DNA of 64,000 nucleotides from JBBSOK01 sp965219125 (GCA_965219125.1 CBDCMO010000002.1:1178001-1242000); one strand, 5' to 3'; counted from the stretch's first letter, positions 1 to 8,508 are shown. The notes: a model not told the origin generated them from the letters alone. Translations and numbers: made by a program.

Positions 1-90
1 TTTAGCTTTTTTCATTTGTGGACGTATTAAGAAAAAATACATCACTGCAAATAATAAGATAATTGGAAGAAAAGATTGAATGTTTCCCAT
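1..90 (-). CDS. yajC: Preprotein translocase accessory subunit YajC (partial, cut by left edge)
   Basis: The reverse strand reads an ATG at position 90 and stays open to the window edge, giving 30 residues that begin MGNIQSFLPIILLFAVMYFF and continue with a charged LIRPQMKKAK stretch. A short N-terminal membrane helix followed by an RPQ(M)KK motif is the signature of YajC, the small inner-membrane partner of SecDF in protein export. It starts 31 bases after the stop of the DUF1573 lipoprotein gene and is probably co-transcribed with it and nusB. The rest of the protein lies outside the window. Identification rests on the N-terminal motif only. Confidence 0.85.
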   Translation of the reverse strand, partial: MGNIQSFLPIILLFAVMYFFLIRPQMKKAK

Positions 91-121
91 AATAAATTTT
101 AAAATCGTTTTTAAATAGTAA

Positions 122-601
122 TTATGAATTTGGTGTCACAACACCTGCTGCTGGTTGATTTTTTGAATTAACAAAAGCTTTTATAGTAATAACTTCTTTT
201 CCAGCTTCAGTATTTGCAACAACAGTTACAGTTTTGCTAACTGCATTTGCACCGCTTGCGTTATACTTAACTAAAAGTTCGCCAGTAGCGCCAGGAGCAA
301 TAGGCTCTTTTGGATATTCTGGAACCGTACAACCACAGCTACTAGTTGCATTTACGATTACTAAAGGAGCTTCGCCATTATTTTTGAATTTGAAAACGTG
401 CTCAACTGGAACACCACCTTCAATAGTACCGAAATCAAAATCAGTTTCCTCAAAATCCATTTTTGGGAATTTTCCTGACTCTGCATCACGATCTGCAGCT
501 TCTGCTACATTTTCGTCGTTCACTTTATCTGATGCATTGTCTTTACAAGAAGTAAAGGCGAACATAGATATTACAGCAAGTAATAAAATTGATTTTTTCA
601 T
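122..601 (-). CDS. DUF1573 family lipoprotein
   Basis: A 159-residue protein with a lipoprotein signal peptide: basic MKK, hydrophobic core and a lipobox ending FTSC, with Cys19 as the predicted lipidated residue. After an acidic linker (about residues 22-50) comes one DUF1573 immunoglobulin-like domain, with the family pattern FDFGTIEGG near residue 56 and SSCGCTVPEYP around residues 87-97. DUF1573 proteins are common in Bacteroidetes and their molecular role is not established. It lies between nusB (upstream) and yajC (downstream) on the same strand, a neighbourhood conserved in flavobacteria. It is probably anchored in the periplasm or outer membrane. The family call is firm; the function is unknown. 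Confidence 0.85.
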   Translation of the reverse strand: MKKSILLLAVISMFAFTSCKDNASDKVNDENVAEAADRDAESGKFPKMDFEETDFDFGTIEGGVPVEHVFKFKNNGEAPLVIVNATSSCGCTVPEYPKEPIAPGATGELLVKYNASGANAVSKTVTVVANTEAGKEVITIKAFVNSKNQPAAGVVTPNS

Positions 602-629
602 TATATAAAATTTTTTAGATTAAGCGATG

Positions 630-637
630 CAAAAGTA
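630..637 (-). promoter_or_regulatory. Candidate -7 box for the DUF1573-yajC unit
   Basis: The reverse strand reads TACTTTTG followed by C, matching the Bacteroidetes -7 consensus TAnnTTTG. It sits 29 bases upstream of the DUF1573 start codon, in the 51-base gap after nusB. No convincing -33 TTG element was seen, so this may be a weak internal promoter. Confidence 0.4.
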
Positions 638-652
638 ACTATATTTTTAATC

Positions 653-1597
653 TTAATGCAGACCTCTGCCGATTTTCTTAAGTTTCTTTTCTTCATCAAA
701 TTGTTTCACCAATTTGTCTAGAATCCCATTAACAAATATGCTACTTTTTGGTGTGCTGTATTCCTTAGATATTTCAAGATATTCATTGATAGTTGCCTTT
801 ACAGGAATGGATGGAAAGTACAAAAATTCGGCTATTCCCATTTTAAGAATTATTAAATCTACATCCGCAATTCTTTCTTGATCCCAATTTGGCGTTTTTC
901 CTTCAACTTCAGCCGCTAATTTTTCAGAATTTAAAACTGTTTTTCTAAGAAGTTGAAGTGCAAATTCCTTATCATCCTCATTCTTATAAATTTCCGGAAG
1001 TAATTTGGTTGCTACATTTTTCGGTGTAAGCTTATTCAACATCTTAACAAAAGCAGTATTTACGATTGGAAAATCATCAACCCAAGTAAGTCGTTTATCT
1101 TCAATATAATCGTACAGCTTTTCGTTTGGAGCAACAATATCCTTGTAAATTTTTATTACAAAATCCCTGTCTTCAGCAAAATTGGTTTCGGTTTTCGCGA
1201 GATGCGCAGCGTACCATTCTTTTTTGCGGAGTTCCTTAAAAATTATAGCTACATATTCTGAATCGTGTTGCCAAAAATCTAATTTCTTATTCTTAATAAT
1301 TTCCGCGTACGCTGGGTTTTCTTCAATTAACAACAACAGCTTATTTTCAAGAAAAATACGACTAGGGTTTTTTTCTTCCTTTGTTGCAAGATGCTTTTTC
1401 TGTGATTTGTTTAAATACGAATCAGCTTGATGACGCAGCGAAACAAGTAGCTGCAACATTACCAAATACAGGTCTCGCATTTGCTCTATGCTGTAAAACA
1501 AGAATTTTTCTTGAGCCGCAAGATCCGGCTGTTTTTGCTGGTTAAGCGCATAAATAGACTGCAATGCCTTTACCCGTATGTGTCTTCTTGTAAGCAT
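653..1597 (-). CDS. nusB: Transcription antitermination protein NusB
   Basis: About 314 residues if started at the ATG at 1597 (MLTRRHIRVKALQSIYALNQ). This start is preferred over one 16 codons upstream because MLTRRHIRxKxLQ is the usual N-terminus of Bacteroidetes NusB. The C-terminal part (about residues 200-310) carries the NusB RNA-binding fold, with IADVDLIILKMGIAEFLYFP and the ending INEYLEISKEYSTPKSSIFVNG split over neighbouring helices. NusB binds boxA RNA with S10 (NusE) and promotes processive rRNA transcription. Bacteroidetes NusB is about twice the length of the E. coli protein because of an N-terminal helical extension, as seen here. It is probably the first gene of the nusB-DUF1573-yajC unit. 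Confidence 0.9.
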   Translation of the reverse strand: MLTRRHIRVKALQSIYALNQQKQPDLAAQEKFLFYSIEQMRDLYLVMLQLLVSLRHQADSYLNKSQKKHLATKEEKNPSRIFLENKLLLLIEENPAYAEIIKNKKLDFWQHDSEYVAIIFKELRKKEWYAAHLAKTETNFAEDRDFVIKIYKDIVAPNEKLYDYIEDKRLTWVDDFPIVNTAFVKMLNKLTPKNVATKLLPEIYKNEDDKEFALQLLRKTVLNSEKLAAEVEGKTPNWDQERIADVDLIILKMGIAEFLYFPSIPVKATINEYLEISKEYSTPKSSIFVNGILDKLVKQFDEEKKLKKIGRGLH

Positions 1598-1690
1598 ATT
1601 TATAAGAACTTTTTTGTGAGAAAAGATTTTATTCCCTTTCACCAATTATTAGTGCCGCGAAAAAAAGTCGCAACTTATTAAAACTATCGC

Positions 1691-1698
1691 CAAAGATA
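1691..1698 (-). promoter_or_regulatory. -7 box of the nusB promoter
   Basis: The reverse strand reads TATCTTTG, a full match to TAnnTTTG. It lies 93 bases upstream of the chosen nusB start at 1597. The matching -33 region falls inside the inverted repeat at 1703-1736. Confidence 0.5.
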
Positions 1699-1702
1699 AC
1701 TA

Positions 1703-1736
1703 AACAAGTAAATTCAAAAAATTGAATTTACTTGTT
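1703..1736. terminator. Strong hairpin over the end of the leucine dehydrogenase gene
   Basis: A perfect 15-base-pair inverted repeat (AACAAGTAAATTCAA and its complement) with an AAAA loop. It covers the last codons and TAA stop of the dehydrogenase gene and the -33 region of the nusB promoter. No clear U-tract follows on the minus strand, so it is either a stem-only terminator/mRNA stabiliser or a protein-binding palindrome. The structure is visible; its role is inferred. Confidence 0.5.
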
Positions 1737-2828
1737 TTCGTTACGCCTTGCATCTATATTTTTTTGGGCTACGTTAAAAGCTGCTTGGTGGGTTGTAATT
1801 CCGTTCGCTTCGGCCACTTTTAATATTTCCAAGGTTGTATTATAAATATTTTCAGTCTTTCTAATAATTTCTTGGCGACCGTAGTTTTCGAGTTCGGCAT
1901 ATACATTTATTATTCCGCCGGCATTTATTAAGAAATCTGGCGCATAAACTATACCTTTTGTTCTTAATAAAACTCCATGCTTTTTCTCGTCTTCCAATTG
2001 GTTGTTGGCCGCACCCGCAATAACTTTCGCTTTTAGTTGATTGATTGTAATATCGTTTATAGTTGCACCCAACGCACACGGCGAATAAATATCCATTTCT
2101 TCTGCATACATATTGTTGCCTCCGTAAATTTCAACACTATATTTATCTCTAACATATTGCAATCTCTCCTGGTTAATATCAGAAATATAAACCTTTGCTC
2201 CCTCATTTGTTAAGTGTTCAACAACACCTTCACCAACGTTACCAATTCCTTGAACGTAAACCACCTTGTCTTCCAAAAGATCACTTCCAAAGGCATATTT
2301 TGCCGCAGCTTTCATACCCATAAATACACCGTAAGCTGTAATCGGAGAAGGATTTCCAGCACCACCTTTACTTTCAGAAATTCCGGTTACATAAGGTGTT
2401 ACGGTTCTTACCAAATCCATATCTGCAGTTTCCATTCCCACATCCTCAGCAGTTATATATTTTCCGCCCAATGAGTTTACAAACTCACCAAATTTCAACA
2501 TTAATTCTGGCGTTTTTTGGGTTTTGGCATCACCAATAATTACCGCTTTACCACCGCCAAGGTTTAATCCTGTAACGGCACTTTTATAAGTCATTCCACG
2601 AGATAGACGCAAAACATCATTTAGTGCGTCCCATTCTGTGGCGTAATTCCACATTCTTGTACCGCCAAGTGCTGGCCCTAAAACCGTATTGTGTATTCCT
2701 ATTATTGCACGTAAACCAGTATCTTTGTCGTTGCAAAACATAATCTGTTCGTGATCGTCAAAAGAATATTGCCCAAAAACAGGCGCAATTTTGTGTAATT
2801 CGTTAGCGTTTATAATTTCTGAAGTCAT
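1728..2828 (-). CDS. Leucine-type (Leu/Val/Phe/Glu) amino-acid dehydrogenase
   Basis: A 366-residue member of the Glu/Leu/Phe/Val dehydrogenase family. The N-terminal substrate domain has the glycine-rich segment GLNLGGGKAVIIGD (about residues 88-101), whose lysine is catalytic in this family. The C-terminal Rossmann domain begins VYVQGIGNVGEGVVEHL, a GxGxxG NAD-binding motif. The length matches leucine dehydrogenase rather than the 420-450 residue glutamate dehydrogenases. It catalyses NAD-dependent oxidative deamination of branched-chain amino acids to 2-oxoacids, feeding branched-chain fatty acid synthesis and catabolism. It is transcribed away from the ABC exporter gene and has its own promoter at 2866-2894. 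Exact substrate preference cannot be read from sequence. Confidence 0.9.
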   Translation of the reverse strand: MTSEIINANELHKIAPVFGQYSFDDHEQIMFCNDKDTGLRAIIGIHNTVLGPALGGTRMWNYATEWDALNDVLRLSRGMTYKSAVTGLNLGGGKAVIIGDAKTQKTPELMLKFGEFVNSLGGKYITAEDVGMETADMDLVRTVTPYVTGISESKGGAGNPSPITAYGVFMGMKAAAKYAFGSDLLEDKVVYVQGIGNVGEGVVEHLTNEGAKVYISDINQERLQYVRDKYSVEIYGGNNMYAEEMDIYSPCALGATINDITINQLKAKVIAGAANNQLEDEKKHGVLLRTKGIVYAPDFLINAGGIINVYAELENYGRQEIIRKTENIYNTTLEILKVAEANGITTHQAAFNVAQKNIDARRNENK

Positions 2829-2865
2829 TTTTTCATTTTTTTAAATATCTTTCAAAAAGATGGCG

Positions 2866-2894
2866 CAAAAGTAATTGTTTGTTGACGATTCAAA
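2866..2894 (-). promoter_or_regulatory. Promoter of the leucine-type dehydrogenase gene
   Basis: On the reverse strand a TTTG (plus-strand 2891-2894) is followed after 17 bases by TACTTTTG (2866-2873), matching the Bacteroidetes -33/-7 pair TTTG and TAnnTTTG with slightly short spacing. The start codon is 38 bases downstream of the -7 box. Confidence 0.5.
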
Positions 2895-2947
2895 AAAAAT
2901 ATATCCTAAAAAAGTAAAGTTGTTAATAATTGTACCTTTCAGCATAA

Positions 2948-4708
2948 ATGGAATTAAAAAAGCTTAACCCCTATTTTCTAAAATATAGAGGCCGACTTAT
3001 TTTCGGCTTATTCATTACAATAATCGCACGCGTTTTTGCTCTTTTGGCACCAAAGTTTATTGGTGACAGTGTTGATGTTGTTGAAAAATATATCAATGGT
3101 GACATCACAGATCTTGCTGTTGTAAAACACGAATTGCTTATAAATATTCTAATTATTTTGGGCACAACACTTTTGGCGGCATATTTCACCTTTTTGATGC
3201 GACAAACATTTATTGTTGTTTCAAGATACATTGAATATGACCTTAAAAACACTGTTTATAAACAATATCAGCGCCTTAGCCTAAGTTTTTATAAAAACAA
3301 CCGCACGGGCGATTTAATGAACCGAATTAGCGAGGATGTTGGTAAAGTGAGGATGTACGCTGGCCCAGCAATTATGTACAGCGTAACAACGCTTACACTT
3401 TTTATTGTTGTTATTAGTTACATGTTTTATAAGAATGCCGAACTTACTTTATACGCAATAGCACCTTTGCCGATACTTTCGGTTGCAGTTTATAAATTGA
3501 GCGTCGCAATTAATAAACGCAGCACAATTGTACAGCAATACCTATCACAACTTACGGCATATTCGCAGGAAAGCTTTAGCGGAATTGGCGTTATAAAAGC
3601 CTATGGAACTGAACCAAGAACGAATGCGGGCTTTGTCACATTATCTGAAGGCAGCAAACAGAAAAATATAGATTTGGTAAAAGTACAGGCGCTATTTTTT
3701 CCGTTAATGGTTTTGTTGATTGGTGTAAGCAATATAACGGTAATTTATGTTGGTGGAAATCAATTTATAAATGGTGAAATTGAAAATTTAGGTACCATTG
3801 TTGAATTTTTAATTTACGTAAATATGCTTACGTGGCCCGTAGCAGTTGTTGGTTGGGTAACAAGTATGGTGCAGCAAGCGGAAGCCTCGCAAAAACGTAT
3901 TAACGAATTTTTAAACGAAGAACCGGCAATACAAAATCTGGTAACCGAAAATACGCCGATAAGTGGCGCAATTAAATTCAACCAACTTTCATTTACATAT
4001 CCGGAAACTGGTATTAAAGCGCTACAAAATATTTCTTTTGAAGTAAATTCCGGTGAAACGCTTGTCATTGTCGGAAATACCGGTTCGGGAAAATCTACAA
4101 TTCTCGAACTTATAAGTCGTCTTTACGATGTGCCCAATGGCGAATTGATAATTGACAATACAAATATTATCGATTTAAACCTCGATAATCTTAGGGGAAG
4201 TATTGGTTACGTGCCTCAAGATGCATTTCTATTCAGCGATAGTATTGAAAACAATATTAAATTCGGAAAGGAAGATGCAACCTTGGAAGAAGTGAAAAAT
4301 GCGGCGAAAATGGCTTCGGTTGATGATAATATTAATGGTTTTACACAAGGCTACAATACCATTTTAGGAGAGCGCGGTATAACTTTAAGTGGTGGACAAA
4401 AGCAGCGGGTTTCTATTGCGCGTGCTATTATTAAAGATCCTAAAATATTACTTTTGGACGATTGCCTTTCCGCAGTTGATACCGAAACTGAAGAAGAGAT
4501 TTTAAATAATATTGAAAAAATCTCAAAAAATAAGACTACAATTATTGTGAGCCATCGCGTTTCATCTGCAAAAAATGCGGATAATATTATCGTTTTGTCG
4601 GATGGAAAAATTATTCAACAAGGCAATCACAGCCAACTTATTGGTGTAGATGGTTATTATAAAGAACTTTATGAAAAGCAATTATTAGAAAAAGAAAATG
4701 AAGAATAA
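2948..4708 (+). CDS. ABC exporter half-transporter (MdlA/MsbA-like, permease-ATPase fusion)
   Basis: A 586-residue type IV ABC exporter subunit. Residues 1 to about 320 hold six predicted membrane helices (ABC_membrane domain) and about 340-575 the ATPase. Walker A is GNTGSGKS (about 376-383), the signature LSGGQKQR is near 480 and Walker B is ILLLDD (about 500-505). The residue after the Walker B aspartate is Asp (LLLDDCLSAVD) instead of the catalytic Glu. This is typical of the degenerate-site subunit of heterodimeric exporters such as MdlA or BmrC. No partner half-transporter is adjacent. Cargo could be a lipid or drug. It is divergent from the dehydrogenase gene and followed after 63 bases by the DUF3276 gene, so the two may be co-transcribed. 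Confidence 0.9.
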   Translation: MELKKLNPYFLKYRGRLIFGLFITIIARVFALLAPKFIGDSVDVVEKYINGDITDLAVVKHELLINILIILGTTLLAAYFTFLMRQTFIVVSRYIEYDLKNTVYKQYQRLSLSFYKNNRTGDLMNRISEDVGKVRMYAGPAIMYSVTTLTLFIVVISYMFYKNAELTLYAIAPLPILSVAVYKLSVAINKRSTIVQQYLSQLTAYSQESFSGIGVIKAYGTEPRTNAGFVTLSEGSKQKNIDLVKVQALFFPLMVLLIGVSNITVIYVGGNQFINGEIENLGTIVEFLIYVNMLTWPVAVVGWVTSMVQQAEASQKRINEFLNEEPAIQNLVTENTPISGAIKFNQLSFTYPETGIKALQNISFEVNSGETLVIVGNTGSGKSTILELISRLYDVPNGELIIDNTNIIDLNLDNLRGSIGYVPQDAFLFSDSIENNIKFGKEDATLEEVKNAAKMASVDDNINGFTQGYNTILGERGITLSGGQKQRVSIARAIIKDPKILLLDDCLSAVDTETEEEILNNIEKISKNKTTIIVSHRVSSAKNADNIIVLSDGKIIQQGNHSQLIGVDGYYKELYEKQLLEKENEE

Positions 4709-4771
4709 TGATGCATTATTTGGAATTTTTTTAGATTTTTGGAAAAGCAACGTTAATTATACAACAAAACT

Positions 4772-5173
4772 ATGAGCGATAACTATTCGATGGAGCAAGA
4801 AGAAATATTTTCGAAAGTAATGCGTGCCGGAAGACGCACCTATTTTTTCGATGTTAGATCTACAAAAGCAGGAGATTTTTACCTAACCATTACAGAAAGT
4901 AAAAAATTTACAAATGATGATGGTTCTTACCATTACAAAAAACACAAAATTTATCTTTACAAAGAAGATTTTAGTGAGTTTAAAGATCATTTAGAAGAAA
5001 TGATCAATTACGTGATAGATGAAAAAGGTGAAGAAGTAATTAGCGAACGCCATCAATCAGACTATAAAAAGGAAGAAGATGTAACTGAAGGTTCTAAAAC
5101 AGAAGTTGAAATTGAGGCTACAACAGAAAAAACTGCCTCAAGTTTTACCGACATAAGCTTTGAAGATATATAA
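4772..5173 (+). CDS. DUF3276 family protein (PUR-alpha-like nucleic-acid-binding)
   Basis: A 133-residue protein. The first 90 or so residues (EEIFSKVMRAGRRTYFFDVR, then DFYLTITESKKF and the DFSEFKDHLEEMINYV helix) match the Bacteroidetes DUF3276 family. Its crystal structures show a PUR (Whirly-like) fold able to bind single-stranded nucleic acid. The C-terminal 40 residues are acidic and look disordered. It follows the ABC exporter on the same strand and ends before a strong intrinsic terminator at 5217-5252. The family assignment is confident; the cellular role, perhaps in RNA or ssDNA handling, is not established. Confidence 0.85.
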   Translation: MSDNYSMEQEEIFSKVMRAGRRTYFFDVRSTKAGDFYLTITESKKFTNDDGSYHYKKHKIYLYKEDFSEFKDHLEEMINYVIDEKGEEVISERHQSDYKKEEDVTEGSKTEVEIEATTEKTASSFTDISFEDI

Positions 5174-5216
5174 CTTACATTTATCATTCAATTGAATTAA
5201 AGCTTTGCATAAACTG

Positions 5217-5252
5217 AAAACCGCTATTTTGAAAAACGATAGCGGTTTTTTT
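5217..5252 (+). terminator. Intrinsic terminator after the DUF3276 gene
   Basis: AAAACCGCTAT and ATAGCGGTTTT form an 11-bp perfect stem with an 11-base loop, followed by a run of seven T on the plus strand. It is a classical rho-independent terminator 44 bases after the stop codon. Confidence 0.85.
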
Positions 5253-5349
5253 ATGAAATATAACACTTGGCTTTCTTTTATAAATCTCCACATAATTTTC
5301 TAAAAAACTTAGGTTAATTCGCTCCTTCAAATCCTCTATTTTAAAATGG

Positions 5350-5357
5350 TATCTTTG
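5350..5357 (+). promoter_or_regulatory. -7 box of the SulP transporter gene
   Basis: TATCTTTG followed by C matches TAnnTTTG. It lies just after an upstream in-frame ATG at 5346, which argues that this ATG is not the start. The ATG at 5382 leaves a short leader of about 18-25 bases, usual in this phylum. The -33 element is weak. Confidence 0.55.
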
Positions 5358-5381
5358 CCGCTTTTTGATGCAAAAGAACCC

Positions 5382-6995
5382 ATGATTAAACTATTCAACA
5401 ACTTTACCCACAATCCTAAAAACGATATACTCTCTGGTCTAACAGTTGCCTTGGCGCTTGTTCCGGAAGCTGTAGCATTCGCATTTGTTGCTGGTATCGA
5501 TCCATTAGTTGGTCTCTACGGCGCATTTATAATGGGAATTATCACCGCCCTTTTTGGCGGAAGGCCTGGAATGATAAGCGGCGCAACTGGCGCAATGGCT
5601 GTTGTTATGGTTCATCTTATTCAAAAAGGAAATGAAGTTGGCTTAACGTTGGACGCGCCCGTAGCTTACCTCGGGCTTCAATGGCTTTTTATCACACTTC
5701 TCTTTGTTGGTGCAATCCAAATTATGGCTGGGGTTTTTAAATTGGGCAAATTTGTGAGACTAATACCTCATCCCGTTATGATGGGCTTTGTAAACGGTCT
5801 CGCAATAGTAATTTTCTTATCGCAATTGGGTCTTTTTAAAAATAGAAGCGGTGCCGTACCACAATGGCTAACAGGATTAGATCTGTGGGTAATGTTAGGT
5901 TTGGTAGGTTTAACAATGGCTATTATGTTTGGATTGCCGAAGCTTACCAAAAAAATTCCTGCAGCACTTATTGCAATACTTGTAGTTGCCTGTATCACAA
6001 TTTTCGGAAATCTAGATGTTAGCACCGTAGGCTCTTTTATTGCTGATGGCGGCGGAAAAGGTCTAAAGGGAAATTTACCTCATTTTCAAACACAAATTTT
6101 TGGTTTTTTTGAAAGCATAAACGGACATTGGGATTTAATACTTTCAACCGCATTTTTGTTGGCAGCCGTTGGTTTAATTGAAAGTTTAATGACACTCAAC
6201 CTAATTGATGAAATGAGGGAAACCCGCGGAAGCGGCAATCGCGAATGCGTTGCACAAGGAAGCGCAAATATTCTGAACGGCCTTTTTGGTGGAATGGGCG
6301 GTTGTGCAATGATCGGGCAGAGTATAATAAACGTAAGTTCCGGTGGTCGTGGCCGACTTTCTGGCGCAACTGCGGCAATCGCGCTGCTTTGCTTTGTATT
6401 ATTTGGGGCACCTTTAATTGAGCAAATACCAATCGCAGCCTTGGTTGGTGTCATGTTTATGGTAGTAATTGGCACTTTCGCCTGGAGCAGTTTTCGGATT
6501 TTACACAAAATTCCGTTGGCAGATGCAATTGTTTTGATAACAGTTTCGGTTGTTACAGTTTGGCAAGATTTGGCGATAGCTGTTTTTGTTGGCGTAATAA
6601 TGAGTGCTCTTGTATTTGCTTGGAAAAGTGCAACCAAAATTCGAGCCCGAAAACACATAAAAGAAGATGGTACAAAAATCTACGAAATTTGGGGACCACT
6701 TTTCTTCGGAAGTGTTCAAGCCTTTAACTCAAAATTCGATTTTGCAAACGATCCAGAATTTGTTGAAATAGATTTTATTGAATCAAAAATTTCAGATCAT
6801 TCTGGCGTGGAAGCACTTAGAACAATTGCCAATAAATATATTGATGGCGGCAAGAAATTGAAGTTAATACATCTAAGCCCAGATTGTAAAAATTTATTGA
6901 TAAAATGGAATCCTGAATTTGAAACTATAATTGAAAATAGTGTTGAAGATCCGAGATATTATGTGGTTTCAGATACTATGGATGCGGAGGTTTAG
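5382..6995 (+). CDS. SulP family inorganic anion transporter
   Basis: About 537 residues from the ATG at 5382. An in-frame ATG at 5346 is rejected because a promoter box overlaps it. Residues 1 to about 410 contain 10-12 hydrophobic segments with SulP features: GLTVALALVPEAVAFAFVAG in the first helix, LYGAFIMGIITALFGGRPGM next, and SLMTLNLIDEMRETRG in the conserved cytosolic loop. Residues about 435-530 form a STAS domain (WGPLFFGSV, then VEIDFIESKISDHSGVEAL). SulP proteins carry sulfate, bicarbonate or other anions, often with Na+ or H+. The substrate cannot be told from sequence; bicarbonate uptake (BicA-like) and sulfate are both possible. It stands alone between two terminator-bounded units. 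Confidence 0.9.
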   Translation: MIKLFNNFTHNPKNDILSGLTVALALVPEAVAFAFVAGIDPLVGLYGAFIMGIITALFGGRPGMISGATGAMAVVMVHLIQKGNEVGLTLDAPVAYLGLQWLFITLLFVGAIQIMAGVFKLGKFVRLIPHPVMMGFVNGLAIVIFLSQLGLFKNRSGAVPQWLTGLDLWVMLGLVGLTMAIMFGLPKLTKKIPAALIAILVVACITIFGNLDVSTVGSFIADGGGKGLKGNLPHFQTQIFGFFESINGHWDLILSTAFLLAAVGLIESLMTLNLIDEMRETRGSGNRECVAQGSANILNGLFGGMGGCAMIGQSIINVSSGGRGRLSGATAAIALLCFVLFGAPLIEQIPIAALVGVMFMVVIGTFAWSSFRILHKIPLADAIVLITVSVVTVWQDLAIAVFVGVIMSALVFAWKSATKIRARKHIKEDGTKIYEIWGPLFFGSVQAFNSKFDFANDPEFVEIDFIESKISDHSGVEALRTIANKYIDGGKKLKLIHLSPDCKNLLIKWNPEFETIIENSVEDPRYYVVSDTMDAEV

Positions 6996-7175
6996 GTAGT
7001 TTGATATTTCAGGTTTCTATTTTTTGGCAAAATATTTTTCGGAATTTTTCCCGCAGATTTCTTAGTTTTCGCAGAAATTTCGCCCATCATTAGTTGTTTT
7101 AGCGGATGGTTTTTATTTATAGTTACACTACTTTTATCTGTGTCTAAAGCACACAAATAATTGAAATATCATCTT

Positions 7176-8417
7176 ATGAAAAAACTAATCTGGACTTTGC
7201 AATTGGCAGTATTTATTTTTTCTTCTTCAACTTGTTTTAGCCAAGACACATTTTCAAAAGTATCAAAATCTGAAAACAGAAATTATTATAAATTTGATGC
7301 TCAAATAGATTCTATAAAGAATGGTGACCCGACTAATCTAAACTACGAATGGGCTTCAAACTTATATTCCTTGAAATCAAATTATAAAAATTATTTATCA
7401 ATTTGGGACTCAATTCCATTAAACAATAATATAAAAATATCTATTGATTCTACATTTATAGGAAATTCATATAATACTAAATCAGCAAAAGATTATATAA
7501 TTGAACAATCCAAAAATGCAAGATTGGTAATTATAAATGAAGATCACGAAAATAATTTTAATCGTGTTTTTGGGGAATCCCTTTTGGACGGACTTTATAA
7601 GAATGGTTACAGATTGCTGTTTTTAGAAACTTTATCTAATGGTAAAAATGCTGACACTTTATTAAATGAGCGTAAATATCCAACGAACAAAACAGGTTAT
7701 TATTCTGATAATCCACAATTTGGCAATTTTATAAGAAAAGCTTTAAAACTAGGTTTCAAATTATTTCCGTATGAATCTACAGCAAAACCTGGAAGTATTG
7801 ATGAAGATGCAAGAGAACACGACCAAGCTGAAAATGTTGTTAAGATTCTTGAAAAATATCCGCAAGAAAAAGCGTTTATGTATGTTGGTTACGCGCACAA
7901 TCGTGAAGGAAAAATGGAATCTTGGGGAAAAGCAGTTGCTGAACTTATAAAGGACAAAACAGGGATTGACCCGTTAACAATAGACCAAGAAACATTTTCA
8001 GAAAAAGGCTCGAAGACTTTAAGCAATATTTTGCTAACTGAATTAAATTTAAAGAATCCATCAGTTTTATTGAACAAAAACAAAGAACCATACAGAACTA
8101 AAACCGACAGCAGTTGGGTTGACATAACTGTTTTTCATCCATTTACAACCTACAAAAATGGGAAGCCGAATTGGTTATTCTATGACGGGAAAAAAAGTGT
8201 TTCAATAGATTTAGAATCTATAAAAATTGAATTTCCAATTATGTTAATGGCTTATAATAATGAAGATGAAATTATTAACCTAGCCGTTCCGATTGATATT
8301 GTTGAGATTGCAAATCAAAAGGAAATTGCCACATTAGTTTTGAATAAAGGCAACTACGTTATCAAAGCAATTAACAAAGATAAAATGTATCAATTGTTAG
8401 AAAAAACGGTTGAGTAA
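7176..8417 (+). CDS. Secreted TIKI/ChaN/EreA-like protein of unknown function
   Basis: About 413 residues from the ATG at 7176 (MKKLIWTLQLAVFIFSSS); a TTG five codons upstream is less likely. A signal peptide ends near TCFSQ, so the protein is exported. Conserved-looking acidic and histidine motifs occur in order: VIINEDHENNFNRVF, LLFLETL, YEST, EHDQAENVVKIL and FMYVGYAHNREG. This arrangement resembles the EreA/ChaN/TIKI superfamily, whose members use clustered Glu and His residues for metal-dependent hydrolysis or haem binding. The resemblance is by motif order only and is tentative. The last 120 residues have no recognisable domain. It is a single gene with a bidirectional terminator behind it. 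Confidence 0.5.
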   Translation: MKKLIWTLQLAVFIFSSSTCFSQDTFSKVSKSENRNYYKFDAQIDSIKNGDPTNLNYEWASNLYSLKSNYKNYLSIWDSIPLNNNIKISIDSTFIGNSYNTKSAKDYIIEQSKNARLVIINEDHENNFNRVFGESLLDGLYKNGYRLLFLETLSNGKNADTLLNERKYPTNKTGYYSDNPQFGNFIRKALKLGFKLFPYESTAKPGSIDEDAREHDQAENVVKILEKYPQEKAFMYVGYAHNREGKMESWGKAVAELIKDKTGIDPLTIDQETFSEKGSKTLSNILLTELNLKNPSVLLNKNKEPYRTKTDSSWVDITVFHPFTTYKNGKPNWLFYDGKKSVSIDLESIKIEFPIMLMAYNNEDEIINLAVPIDIVEIANQKEIATLVLNKGNYVIKAINKDKMYQLLEKTVE

Positions 8418-8470
8418 TGATTCAAAAATTTATCCCGCAAATCACCCATATCTACGCGGAATATAGAAAT

Positions 8471-8508
8471 AAAAAAGCCTAAGTCATATTTTAACTTAGG
8501 CTTTTGTT
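8471..8508. terminator. Bidirectional intrinsic terminator
   Basis: AAAAGCCTAAGT (8473-8484) and ACTTAGGCTTTT (8494-8505) form a 12-bp perfect stem with a 9-base loop. A T-rich tail follows on the plus strand and a TTTTTT run on the minus strand. It can end both the secreted-protein gene and the convergent small-protein gene. Confidence 0.85.

Noticed and set aside
5346..5381. Upstream start for the SulP gene
   Set aside because: A -7 promoter box overlaps it; the ATG at 5382 matches the family N-terminus.
6086..6658. 190-codon open frame opposite the SulP gene
   Set aside because: It is antisense to an intact transporter gene, and its translation is low-complexity with no domain. It is a shadow of codon bias.
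7060..7100. CCGCAGATTT...CGCAGAAATT segment as a repeat
   Set aside because: It resembles dispersed Bacteroidetes repeats, but only one partial copy was found by eye, so it was not listed.
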